The notes beneath the pieces were generated by a model. The model was not told where the DNA came from. It saw only the letters and a list, made by a program, of their open reading frames with translations, and did no database searches. From assembly GCF_013426205.1 (NCBI RefSeq), contig NC_089423.1:4526001-4590000 (forward strand): DNA of 64,000 nt, in the 5' to 3' direction. Shown piece after piece: positions 33,137 to 44,551 of the stretch (the stretch's first letter is position 1; every line of letters starts with the position of its first letter). This DNA comes from Metarhizium brunneum. Lineage: Eukaryota > Ascomycota > Sordariomycetes > Hypocreales > Clavicipitaceae. Position numbers and translations under genes: made by a program.

Positions 33137-34027
33137 ATGGATCACCAATCGAGCCCGAGCCACCAGGCTCCGCTGGAGTCTGACAAGCCCTACGCTCCTC
33201 ACGATGTCCTCGACGAGACGGCCAAGACCGCCGTGGTCGGTCTGGGAGGCGGCTTCTTCCTCGCCGCCATTCGCAACGCCATGTCGAAGCGCAACGTCGG
33301 CGCCCTGGGAGTATTTACCCGCGGCGCCCCCATTATCGGAATCTGCGGTATGAAATGCCCCCGCTGACCCGCCAGCCTGTCACTGCAATTGGCAACTGGC
33401 AATGCGGCGAGCTCTCAAAATTCGCGAGACTAACGGGTTGGTTTTTCGTGTGTGTTGCAGCTGCCGGCCCCGCCGCATACGCTTTCTTCTCCAGAACCAT
33501 GATGAACCTGCGCGAAAAGGAGGACGCATGGTCCGCCGCCTTTGGCGGTTTCATGTGCGGTGGTGTCTTGGGCCTTCCCTGTACGTCGCAACATCTACAA
33601 TAGACACGCACACCGCGAATGACAAGTCATCTAACCATGCCGTGGGTTGAAAACAATACAGCTCGGCGAATGCCCGTCGTCGTGGGTCTAGGCAGTGCCG
33701 TGGGCGCCATCCAAGGCGCACTGTACTTCCTCGGTGGCCGCATTGACTCCTTCAAAAAGGAGTCTGACGAGTTCGAGCGCAAGGAGAGGATCAGAAGGAC
33801 GACCAGGCTACCCGTGGAGCAGACTGTTGCCGAGATTGGCGAGGGACGAGGTACGCGCCGACTTGGGTAGCCCTTTGAAGTAGTTTTTTTTGTTCTACGG
33901 CCTGCTAATCATGACCGCAATAGGCATTCAGCCTCCTGGATATGAGGAGCGGAGACGCGAGCGCATCAAGGAGACGTACGGATTCGAGATCGACCCCGTC
34001 AAGGCTACCGTGGAGGGCAGCCAATAA
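33137..34027 (+). CDS. NADH:ubiquinone oxidoreductase 21.3 kDa subunit (NDUFA11/B14.7-like)
   Basis: Four exons, 33137-33347, 33461-33580, 33662-33850 and 33924-34027, give 207 residues; all three introns are phase 1 with GTATG/GTACG donors. It is an accessory membrane subunit of mitochondrial complex I, related to the Tim17/22/23 fold. Segments seen are VVGLGGGFFLAAIRNAMSKRN, GAPIIGICAAGPAAYAFFSRTMMNLREKEDAWSAAFGGFMCGGVLGL and VVVGLGSAVGAIQGALYFLGG. The glycine-rich helices are typical of this fold. The hydrophilic C-terminus includes PPGYEERRRERIKETYGFEID, known from fungal homologues. No cleavable presequence is visible, as expected for this subunit. Confidence 0.93.
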
Positions 34028-34609
34028 AGAGGACATGTATAGTTGAGAAGGAAGCACGCGCCCGTCAGAGAAAATGTATATACCTCTTCCGGGGGCGGGG
34101 GGAAGAGATGTCATTACTAGAGAAATGGAGTTTCTTTGTTTTGTGTCAAGCACGTTAAAATGAGCTTCCCTAATACGATGTGACTGTGGTGCTGTCGTTG
34201 GGTTTGAATTAAGATAACCTGCAGTAATGGTATTTATTGCGGAAGAAGGCGACACGGCATTGGGGTGCGGTGCTTGCCTCTTCCAAAGATGACCATGGCT
34301 TAGTTTGCTGTTTATACTCCTCGGCATGGCAATACCCAGCCAGACGTGTTACCGTATCTGATCCGTGCACTCATATCTAGAGAACCAGCATCTGGCTGAA
34401 CACTAAAGCCGGGGGACAGTTGACACAACACAGGAGCGTGCCCGTTCAAAGTTATTTTGTTTACTGTGTACCCATCCTTCTACATGCCCAAATATAAACC
34501 CCCCAAACTACCAACGCCTCGACCAACGAATCCGAATATTGTACAAGCCCAAAACCTATCTCGCCTGGAGCATTACCCGTGCCACTCACACTCACACTCG
34601 GACCTTTGA
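34028..34609. other. Convergent intergenic region
   Basis: 582 bases between the 3' ends of the complex I gene and MSH2. The minus-strand frame 33905-34327 overlaps the last exon of the complex I gene and was rejected. Confidence 0.6.
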
Positions 34610-37521
34610 TTACAGAGCCTTAACGGATTGAAAGAACGGGTTCGCCAGTAGCTTCGAATCAGCAGCCACAAGCTCCTTCAGCTTAGAGACCTTCTCTTCC
34701 TGGCTCATCTCTCCCTTGCCGACCTGCTCCTTCCACTGTATCAATAGCTGCTTGAGCATTGCGCTGCCCTCTTCAACATCTTCCTTGCTGTAAGCCAGTG
34801 CATTGTCCTCATGCTTTGTTGTAAAGTCTTCCAGCTCATCGGCCTTACGCTTCGCCATCCGGACCACCTTGTCCGGAAAGCGAACCAACTCCGCGACGTG
34901 AATACCGAAACTCTGGTCGCAGATACCGGGCTCTACCTTGTACAACAGCGTGACTTCGCGCTTGCTATTGTCCTTGCCTGTGCCGCTAATGTGTGCCGTG
35001 ACGTGGAGGTTGCGCACCTGGGGATATTGATCTGCCAGGGCCGTCAGTTCATGGAAGTGAGTTGCAAACATGGCAAAGCAGCCGATTTCCTTGACAATGT
35101 GTTCTGAAATGGCCCACGCCAGCCCAAAGCCGTCGTATGTCGATGTGCCTCGTCCAAGCTCATCAATAATGATCAAGGACTCCTTTGTGGCGGATTTTAG
35201 AATATTTGCCGTTTCTAGCATCTCGGCCATGAATGTAGAGACACCCTTTAGCTGTGAGTCACTGGCGCCAACGCGAGCGAGAATGGAATCAAAGATGGTG
35301 AGCTCTGCCTCGGCGCAAGGTACAAAGCAGCCAATCTGGGCCATGAGCGCAATGACACCAGCCTGGCGGATGTAGGTAGATTTGCCGCCCATGTTGGGGC
35401 CAGTGATGATCAAGAAGGACGACTTGTCTCTGGTAAACTCGAGGTCGTTGGTGATGAATTGTACATCATCCTGCAGCTCCATGCAGGGATGGCGGGCACC
35501 GATTAACCGGGTTTGGCCTTCACCTCGGGTGTGAATCTTGGGCCGGACATATGCCTCTGGGGCATGGACGGAGCAATGGGCGAGCGAAACAATCACATCA
35601 AGGTGAGCCAGGACTCCGGCAAGGCGCTCGAGAACGGGGCAGTATGACGATGCAACATTGACAACCTCGTTGACCAGACTGCTCTGGGTTCTGTTGTAAT
35701 TCTGCGATAGCTGATCGTACTCCCGTCGGTAAGACTGCATCTTTTTTGTGGTGAAGTAGACGCCGTTCTTTTGTGTAGAGCATTCTTGATAACTTGACTT
35801 GTTTCGAATACAGCCGGCTTCTTGCCTGGTCAATCGCATGCAAACTCCATGTACCTTGTGGCTAGTCTCTAGGAATATCTTCTTGTCTGCTTCCTGACCT
35901 AGGTCCCGCGCAGCCTCGTGAAATTCTGCTCGGATGTCGCGGTCGAGCTGATTGAGCTTCTTGCGAATAGTTTGCAGGCCCTGATCGTACTCGGATTTGA
36001 TAATGTATTCATGCCTGTCGAGGGCATCCAGATCAACTGTCTGTTCCACCATGTCTTGCAATTTGCCGAGATTATCAGAAAGCTCGCGCAACTTGGTCGT
36101 GTAGGCTATATCAAGAGGATCTCGATAAGCCTCATCCATGACCCCTTCAAAAGTGCCAATGAATCCAGGAAGTCGAATCACAACCTGGTACGCACGAACG
36201 ACATCTTCCAAGTTTGCCTTGCCTCGCTGAAACCTCTTTGATAGGCGATAGAGGTCCGGCACGGAGCGAAGATGTTCTTCCTGCATCGTTTGTCTCAGCT
36301 CAGTGTCGGTGAAGAATGCCTCCACTAGCTGTTGGCGCTTCTCAATCTCGTCCTTGTCCATCAGGGGCTGCTTCAACCATTGAGCGAGCAAGCGGCTGCC
36401 CACTGGCGTCTTGCAATGATTGAGGACGCCGTAAATGCTCATAGTCTTTGACCCGTCCCGTGGACCAGGCATCAAATTAAGGGCTTTCAAAGCCGCTGCA
36501 TCCAGCTTCATAAACTGTGCAAGGTCGTGCTGATAGAGGTGATACTGCCCAAAGTTTGAAGGGTCTTGCAGAACTCCGAGATATTTGATTAATGAGGCAG
36601 CGGACCCCATTGCAAGCTTCAGATCAGTCTGGGGGAGGAGATTCACCGACTTATCGTCCTTTAGCAAACGAGCGAGGTCCTGCTCGATATCTCGTGTACC
36701 AAAATCCCCCGCAGGACGTTCTGCAATAGCGACTCCGCAGTTGTCAATGATTTGTCTGAGTTTAGCTAATTCGGGGTCCTTATCCTTGTCGCCTTTATCG
36801 AGCTGGATGAGACATTCCCGAACACCCAGTTGAATGAGTAAGGACTCAAAGTTGGAGTAGAGATCGTTGTCTAGGAACTCGCTGACGCCAAGTTCTCTCA
36901 CACTGGCATCTGCAAAACACACGCCGACATTCCTTGCCTCGGAAGCTTTCGCTGAAATCTTGACTGCTATGATCATGGGCGCCGATTCGATTTGACCGCC
37001 CAGGTCATCCTCGATGTCTTGCAGATTGCCGGGGGAAGCTTGTTTGACGCATTTCCAGTTCATCCGGCCACTCGGGCTCTCCCAGATTTCAATGCGCTTG
37101 CCCAGCTTGAACAAAGCTTCTCTGAGAAACTGACGAAACACGGTAACGGTCATTGTTACGGATGGGAGCCCGGTGTGGTCGTTTCGCCCGAGTTGGCGGA
37201 GAACGGATGTCGTTTTGTAAACCTGGCTGACATTAGCACACCAGTGGCTGAGGAGAGTCGAACGCAGATAATTACCGTCTTCGCGATGAACGAGGCATTG
37301 TCACCATGCGCAGTATACCAGTCGCCCCGGTCAAATATTCTGATAGTGTCCTCCCCTACATCGGGAAGTGACTTGTAGAAACGAATGAAGCCGCCCTCGT
37401 CGTCGAGCTAAGTCGAGTCGAGTCGAGTCGCGAGTCAGCGAATAAATACATAGAAAGTCAACACAGAAGGCGTCGTTTTTTTTTTGCAGGTGCTCACCTT
37501 TAATTCGGGTCTTGAAGCCAT
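34610..37521 (-). CDS. MSH2: DNA mismatch repair protein MSH2
   Basis: Three exons, 37521-37498 (24 bases), 37407-37276 and 37222-34610, encode 922 residues; introns are GTGAGC-TAG and GTAATT-CAG. The protein is a MutS homologue that pairs with MSH6 or MSH3 to recognise mismatches and loops in the nucleus. Domain I begins LDDEGGFIRFYKSLPDVGEDTIRIFDRGDWYTAHG and lacks the mismatch-contacting Phe of MutS/MSH6, as expected for MSH2. The lever and clamp follow. The ATPase carries the Walker A motif TGPNMGGKSTYIRQ (about residue 665), the signature STFMAEMLETANIL, Walker B LIIIDELGRGTSTYDG and the conserved His in MFATHFHEL. The C-terminal helix-turn-helix reads GICDQSFGIHVAELVRFPDKV. Length is normal. 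An MCB element lies about 110 bases upstream. Confidence 0.98.
37411..37430. repeat. Tandem repeat (AGTCG)4 inside MSH2 intron 1
   Basis: Four perfect pentamers lie immediately upstream (in gene orientation) of the exon 2 acceptor; more degenerate units follow. Repeat-length changes could alter the distance between branch site and acceptor. Confidence 0.85.
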
Positions 37522-37628
37522 AGTGCAGAATTCTTCCTCGTTGGGCGTCACACACCTTGAACCAAAGGACGGGCAATGACGGAGTTGTGAAAGTCAAGTC
37601 GCGTCGCCAATCCCACTGAGCTTGGGAG

Positions 37629-37634
37629 ACGCGT
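37629..37634. promoter_or_regulatory. MluI cell-cycle box upstream of MSH2
   Basis: Perfect ACGCGT palindrome 108 bases before the MSH2 start codon at 37521. Regulation by an MBF-like factor is inferred from yeast practice. Confidence 0.5.
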
Positions 37635-39449
37635 TTTTGGGGGATTTCAATTAAAGTGTCTGTGGCAGCGCGACCCACTAATTTCCCAACATTGAAGTTG
37701 CTGGTTGGGGTTGGGAGCTCTTGCAACCGGTGGCTAACCGTGGCTGACGGTGGCTGACCACCATCATGTCGTGTGGCCAGCAGGCCAACTCAGGGACGGA
37801 AAGCATCTATCTACATGTAACTACCAGCACCAAGGACTCTCCGCAGAATTGCTTTGTCTGCAAAAAACTTATAAATACGGAGGCCTCGCGAACCCTATGC
37901 CTCCTCCAGAATATTGTACTCAGTATTGCACTTATCGATGTCTTTGATGCACACCGCACCCAGAACCGCCACTCCACACTCCACAGAAGAGGTCAACTGG
38001 TACTTTGGCCTCCCGAGCGACGAACACCGATGCAGTATCAGCGAGAGAGCAGCAGGTGAACGTCCAGCACTTGAAGCGACACCTATACTGAATTTACGAG
38101 GAGGCTAACTAACCGATTCCAAGCGTAGCCATGGTCTGATAGACCGGCCGGACCATGGCCGTGGCTAATGACGGCCTGCCCTTGTCCATCCCGTCAATTC
38201 CTGCATGAGATGACACCCCATGCAATGTTTTACGCCTCGGGATGATGATGGGTAAACCTTGTGCACACAATGTCACGCTATGGAAAGCACTTTTGTTGCC
38301 AAATACCTGCAACCTGTGTGCTAGTGGACGGTTCATCTCAGCTCGGGTGCACAGCGGTGTGCTTACACACATGATGAACAAGGCTCCGTGACTATATTGC
38401 AGACTGCAAACGCGCCAAGGACTCTGGATGGCCGAATCGTCTATAGAATTGGCCACTATTCGGACAAGTCCAGGCCACACAGCAAGGGGGTTATTCCCGT
38501 CAGTTGCCGCTCGGCTACGGAGTACTACTTATGTGCATACATACGTTGTACATACATACTACACTTCATACCCAAGAGAAGAGTCAAGACCCATCCTATC
38601 GCAAGGTCACGCTCCTGGCACGACACATGGGACACCTGGGCGGACAACTTTATGGTTAATATAGTCTTGGCAGATCGGCCTTCTGTCATAATGAAAATGG
38701 CGTTGCCCCTTCTGGACGCCTCCGCGCCGGCATCAAACCCGAGGGCTTTCATCACCAACGAACGTCAAGGCAACCTTGATTACTATGACCAATGTCGAGG
38801 TCAGAATGCAATAACAGCGCATGTAAACCGCGAGGTAGCTGGTCTTGGCAACAAGGATCGTCCATACCATCAAGGTGCTGCCGCCCCTCCGCCAATCATT
38901 GTATCCATCAAGGTTCACCATCGTCGACAAGCTGATGCCAGCCGCCCAAAGCGTCAGAGCCAAGGCCGAATTTTTTTCCCCTAGTGCTGCTCGACAACAA
39001 GGGCTGTGCATCGAGATGGAGGCACAAGGGCATGCGTGGGGTGGGTATTACTGTCGCTGAATCAATCCTTTTCCCCTTCAAGTTCGGCCACCAAGTGACT
39101 TTTGTGGATTGGCCTCGCGGTTCACCGATACTTTATTATAACTGTATAGCCCAAGCTTAAATGCCCCAAGTCGTCCACGGCTTCTGGCTATCCGGCCCTT
39201 GCATCACCCATACATACACCGGCTCCGAAATCTGCCAACATTTGGCGTGGCTAATGAAGCTTAAGTTGCAAGCTTAAATCTTGTCGAGTTGCAGCAACAC
39301 CAACCAACCAATCGTACATGCCTTCGACTACTTAAAGAAGCAGCCTGCCTCTCTGCAAAAAAACAGTTACGGATTTCGACGACAAATCGCCGCGCTCTTT
39401 CCTCTTTGCACAATCCAATCACCCCGACAATTAGAAAATATTTTCAATC
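37635..39449. other. Intergenic between MSH2 and the ZIP transporter (divergent)
   Basis: 1.8 kb with both promoters. Overlapping short frames (38109-38480, 38388-38984, 38733-39011) show no domain. One TACGGAGTA motif occurs at 38516-38524. Confidence 0.5.
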
Positions 39450-41320
39450 ATGCACGTATCCTCCTCACTGGCCGGACTGGCCCTCTTGGGCGCCGCAACC
39501 GCAAACAACATCTATCCACGACAGACCGCTGCGCCGTCTCCTACAAGTGCGGCCGCACCACAGATTACCGCTGTTACCGACTGCCATCTTCACGGATCCC
39601 AAGTGTATGTACGCCCTGGAGGAATCTGATCCGTCATGGGAGCGCATCCAACTCACAAGTATCATGTTGTAGGTTCTGTCTGGCGGGAGCAACCGAATAT
39701 CTCGTTCACACCACGCCCACCCAGACCACAGACATTCCCGCCCAATTTACGGGATGCCACAGCCATGGCGCTGAAACGTATTTTTGATTCTATCCTCTTA
39801 GCAGCTGTATTTCTCTGTGTATGCTGACAGCATTGACAGGTTCTGCATCGCCCCCAACGGAGACGATGTCCAAGTCAACGTCCCCGGTGCCGAAGGCGAC
39901 GCCCATCAAGGAGGAGACCAACATGGCTCCGATTCCAAAGACAGCGGCCACCAGCACTGTCATTTCCACGCCGGCGTAGAGTACGTCAAATCTCGGCCCC
40001 TTTTCAGACTTCCACCCCGTCTTCAACTCGGCTAACTGTTCATTAGACACTGCGTAGGCGGCGACGAAAGTGAGAACGCCGCGCCAAAATGCGATACCAC
40101 TCCCAGGGATTACAACATTGGCCTGCGAGTCGGCCTGCTCTTCGTCATCATGGCCTCGAGTGCCTTGGGTACGCTCCAAAACTCCAGCCAGGTGACAAAA
40201 CATACACGACATGCACTAACGAAAAGACAGGTGTATTTGGTCCCATCTTCCTACACAGAGTCCTACCCAGGAGACTGTCCACAATCTTCACGCTCCTCAA
40301 ACAATTCGGTACCGGCATCATCATCTCAACCGCCTTTGTTCATGTAAGTCCCCCCCCAGCCAACTCTTCGTCCAACACCGAGAGCAAAACCTAACATCTT
40401 TTTTGCTCAGCTCTTCACCCATGCCTCCCTCATGTTCGGCAACAAGTGCATCGGCGAACTGGGCTACGAAGGAACCACAGCCGCCATCCTCATGGCCGGC
40501 ATCTTCCTCTCCTTCCTGGTCGAATACATTGGTCATCGGATCGTCCTTGCCAAGACCAGGTCCACTGCCTTGTTGACTAGAGAGAAACAAGCGGAGGCCT
40601 TGTTGTCCACCGAGGTGGTGAGCATCTTGGTCATGGAGGCGGGAATCCTGTTCCATTCTTTGCGTGAGAAACCTTTGCCCCCCTATTCCCATTACCGGCA
40701 TCGTGCACAAATATTTGTATTATGGCTTGTTAACCTCTTGATCAGTTATCGGGTTGACTCTTGTCGTCGCTGGAGATTCCTTCTTCATTACCTTGTTCAT
40801 TGTCATTCTTTTCCACCAAGTCTTCGAAGGCCTGGCGCTCGGAACCCGAATTGCCACGATTGGAAGTTCCGCCGATGTCCACCTCCTGCCTCCCGCCGTC
40901 AACCACTCTGACAGAGCCGTCGAAAATGATACGGACAAGTCAGTTAATTCTCCGACTGAGGAGACAGCAGACGCCTCCTCGACTTTTGAGCCCCCTACAC
41001 TGTCCATGAAGAAGAAACTCGGTCTTGCTTCCCTCTTCGCATTCGTTACGCCCATTGGCATGGCCATCGGCATTGGTGTCCTGCAAAAGTTCAATGGCAA
41101 CGACAGATCAACCCTCCTCGCAATCGGCACCCTGGACGCCCTTTCGGCCGGCATCTTGGTTTGGACTGGCGTTGTGGAAATGTGGGCAGCTGACTGGATG
41201 ACTGGCTCTCATGGTCACAAAGCCGAGTTGGCTGATGCAGATATGCTTACCGTCGGCCTTGGGTTATTTGGTCTCGTGGCTGGTATGGTGCTGATGAGCT
41301 TCCTGGGCAAGTGGGCGTAG
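39450..41320 (+). CDS. ZIP-family zinc/iron transporter
   Basis: Seven exons (39450-39604, 39673-39777, 39840-39980, 40047-40168, 40231-40343, 40411-40663, 40746-41320) give 487 residues. It should import Zn2+ (or Fe2+/Mn2+) across the plasma membrane or an organelle membrane. An N-terminal signal peptide (SSLAGLALLGAATA) leads to an unusually long lumenal/extracellular region of about 150 residues. That region has paired cysteines and a His-rich stretch (HQHCHFHAGVEHC). Eight predicted helices follow. The metal-binding helices read GTGIIISTAFVHLFTHAS and ILFHQVFEGLALGTRI (HxxxEG), with a second set in ILVMEAGILFHSL. The C-terminal FGLVAGMVLMSFLGKWA end is classical. A hydrophilic His/Glu/Asp-containing loop lies between TM helices. 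The N-terminal exons are short and each junction was checked for frame. Confidence 0.94.
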
Positions 41321-41582
41321 ACTACGCATAGTTTTCTTTTTCTGGCTTATTGTTAAAATGATGTCGACCGAAATCATCGGCGAAAGTAACACCCCAAAAA
41401 ACGCATTCGATTCCCCGAGCATGCAAAGATTGTTTGCAACCTTAAAAAATTGGTATTATCCTTATGACGGAGGAAAAAGCTCGCTATCTGGCATGCCATC
41501 TAGTAGAGAAAGTAGCTTATAGCTTATAACAACTGGAAGTTATGCTTTTCCATGAGTACATTTGACAGATGGATAACATCTG

Positions 41583-44551
41583 TTATAACATTGTGAAAGT
41601 CATCTCTCTGCGGTTCATTCCTCTGCACCAGTTTCTGTTCATCAATTTAGTAATAGTAGAATTGGTCGCATTTCGTGGCAGTACTTGGATTGTGTGTCTA
41701 TCCAAGTCTACAACATCCCAGTGATCCGATATTTTTGGGTTCCCGTATGGCCGCAAGGCAGCAATGCGCATGCTAATAAAAATCGTTAGCTAAATCTTCT
41801 TTACACGACTGAACGAAGTATTCTTGTTTTTTTACGTGTAGTTGCCTGGAGATATCTGTGTTCCGTTTGACAATTTTCCGAACCACCAATATCGCTGATA
41901 TCCTCGAGGTATTCGAGTCAGGGGGAATGAAACAGTGTCATTTATGTCGACATCTGACGCATCGAACCATAAGAACTTGTCTGAATCACGCACGGAAGTA
42001 GCAGACCCGATATATTGTTTTTTTCCGATTTCGAGAGGGTATCGCCATTGTGATTCAGTCCAACCAGCTTCGAAAATCTGGTCCAAGATTAGTACAGCCA
42101 ACCTATAAGACGCATAAGGTTTCAAATTTAACTTACATCCCAGCGGAGATGGAAACAGGGGTAGCTGAGTCGACTGGATACATCTGCAAAGTCGCTAGGC
42201 GTTTTTGCAGGGTCAAAAGACCACCTGTAGTGATGACATTAGTGTATGCAGACAGTAAAGGCGATCATTGTTCACAAACGTAGCACCGCCGTGCCAACCG
42301 TCTATAATAGGTGCACCATCGAACATCGTGTCAAATGCTTTCTCGGTATCATAAGCAGCCCCTGCCACAAATTATCAGTTGCCTAGATTCTAGAAGGTGT
42401 ATACAATAAAATATAGTGGTTACCTCCGTACGGAATGCATAGCTGCTCGCCATTGTTGCCTTTCATCCATATTTTGCCACTGTATAATGGAAGCATGTCA
42501 TCGTCGGCCCCAGTCGGCAGCTCAAATCTAACTCTACATGGAGGAAAAATCAGCCTCACCTGACTAGTCTTTAACGGGACTTGCCTACCTGAATGTCTTG
42601 GTCTGACCAGAGTGAAGGGTCGTGTCTGGAGGGAGAGAAACGCCTGGCACAATTCTGAGAGGCTGTAGCTGGGATAAAGGGCGAATATCGCTGACTCCAT
42701 CATATATTTCTACTCCTGGGAGAGACTCGTGTTCAAACGTGTATTTAACTGTTTGGTTTGCGTTGTTCGTTATTTCAATATCCCACTCAGCTTGGAACAA
42801 CTCGGTATCGAGAAGCGAGATGGGTTCAAACGAAACCTGCGTGGTATAATTCAATACCTTCCAGGCGTCCACTAGCCCCGTCCCGACCTGGAAAGGGGGC
42901 GCAGATTCGTTGAGAACAACCTCGCCTGCACTCCAAGCAACATTTCGACCACTCGCAACAATTCTTTGAGCCAGGCTTTGTGCAAAACTTGGGCCATGGA
43001 GCTCTCTACCGCCATGGTGTGCGATATATAAAGCTGCGATGCCAGCGATGTAAGGTGCCGCCATAGACGATCCACTGTCTGTCTCAAATCCTTGGTCAAG
43101 ATAAGTACTGAGAATATTGTACCCAGGTGCCCCGATGTCTGGTTTCATGGTGAGTTCGTTTGTTGGCCCCCAAGAAGTAAAGTATGCGGCAATTGGTCTA
43201 TGCTGTGAATCTGAGTCTGATAGTAGGGGATTGCCAGTGGCATTAATGGCTGCCACGGAGACGACGTGGCGCCCGTTCGATCCAACTCCAGAGTAAAACG
43301 GCCCTCTTGTTCCCTCATTCCCTGCTGCGATAGATACAAATACTCCGCGTTCAACAATTCGGCTGGCAACCAAAGCCCACGGACTATCGATGAATCCACC
43401 GGGTCGGTTGACACTGGCTGTAATTACATCGGCCTGTCACGAGTCAATTTAAATCCTGAAGGAGGGAGAAGAATCACATACGCCGGCAGTATATGCGTCA
43501 CAGAAGGCTTGTATAAGGACGTCTTCGGTTGTATCTGATGGGGTAGGCGCCTGCGGTTCCTGTAAGCTGTAAGCTTTCTAGGGAATCTGTCTGACATACA
43601 TCTGAGAAGACCTTGAATATCAAGAGTTCTGCGCCAGGGGCCACCCCAGTAAACCTGTTTCGAAAACTATCAGCAATATTCGCCGGGAGGTAGTTGGTTA
43701 TAATTATAACTAGCCATTCGTTTTCACCCGCTATTATTCCAGCGACGTGAGTCCCATGCCCTTTATAGTCCATGGGATTATTATCCGGTTTCTTAGGGCG
43801 AGTCCGCTCAGAACGAGAATTCCCTGTAAAGCCTGAGTCAAGGGCTCTGCATTGACGAGGGTGGGACTATGAGAGTACATTCTGGTCCTATAAGATCATA
43901 TCCTCCGGCTACCTTGCATCCGGGGCCGAAACAGCCGCCAAGCTATAGGAGTCAGTAGACCAGTACAGTCATATTCTTGATTCTCACGCACGAACTGCTA
44001 GGTGGGAATAGTCGATTCCGGTGTCCACAACGGCGACTTTGACGCCTTTTCCTCTCATTCCAGCCTTGTGAAGCTTGTCTACCCCGGTCCAATGGTGAAC
44101 TGAGTAGTTGACTAGCCGATTTTCGTTGATTTGATTGGTGACATCCGGCGAGCGAGGGGTTGACAGCGTTGTGACAGGCCACACATTGACTACACCGGGA
44201 ATGGCTTGGATGAGATCAATGTTTTCAGCATATGTGGTAACCGTGGCTCCGGTAAAAATGTCTTCGCACTCAAATTGCTCATGATCACCTGCATGTAGAT
44301 TATCGAAAAGTCGAGATAAGAACTGTGGGGAGTCTCCCTGATACATGAGGTTAGTACCCGAAGGACGACGGAGAATGCAGAGTTGTATTGGATACCCCGG
44401 TAGTTTCGACGATGTACTTTTGTACTATCCCGTTGCCCGGTGCACCGTTCGAGTTTGTCGACAGTGACCAGGCCGGTAGGTTGGTGATAGCCGCTGCAGC
44501 ATTAGATAGAATGCCCGCTGCTAGCACATGAAGCACAGAGGGAACCAGCAT
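41583..44551 (-). CDS. Secreted subtilisin-like serine protease (S8, Vpr-like)
   Basis: Twelve exons: 44551-44396, 44337-43996, 43942-43879, 43823-43715, 43654-43600, 43559-43482, 43433-42589, 42533-42424, 42361-42280, 42224-42137, 42077-41836 and 41772-41583. Together they give 786 residues. A signal peptide (MLVPSVLHVLAAGILSNAAAA) is followed by an inhibitor-I9-like propeptide (about 45-110). The catalytic residues are intact: Asp157 (VAVVDTGIDYSH), His210 (GHGTHVAG), oxyanion Asn307 (AAGNEG) and Ser391 (GSSMAAPYIAG). A long C-terminal beta-rich region, common in fungal Vpr-type subtilases, ends near LRPYGNPKISDHWD. Intron 4 appears to use a GC donor (GCTAGT); reading through it stays in frame and would insert 20 residues (806 total). 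The alternative upstream Met at 44629 was rejected because the signal peptide starts at 44551. Such proteases degrade host or substrate protein. Confidence 0.88.

Noticed and set aside
43600..43823. Single uninterrupted exon for the subtilase His region
   Set aside because: It is in frame, but inserts 20 hydrophobic residues that break the usual NEWFTGVAPGA segment; the GC-AG intron model is preferred.
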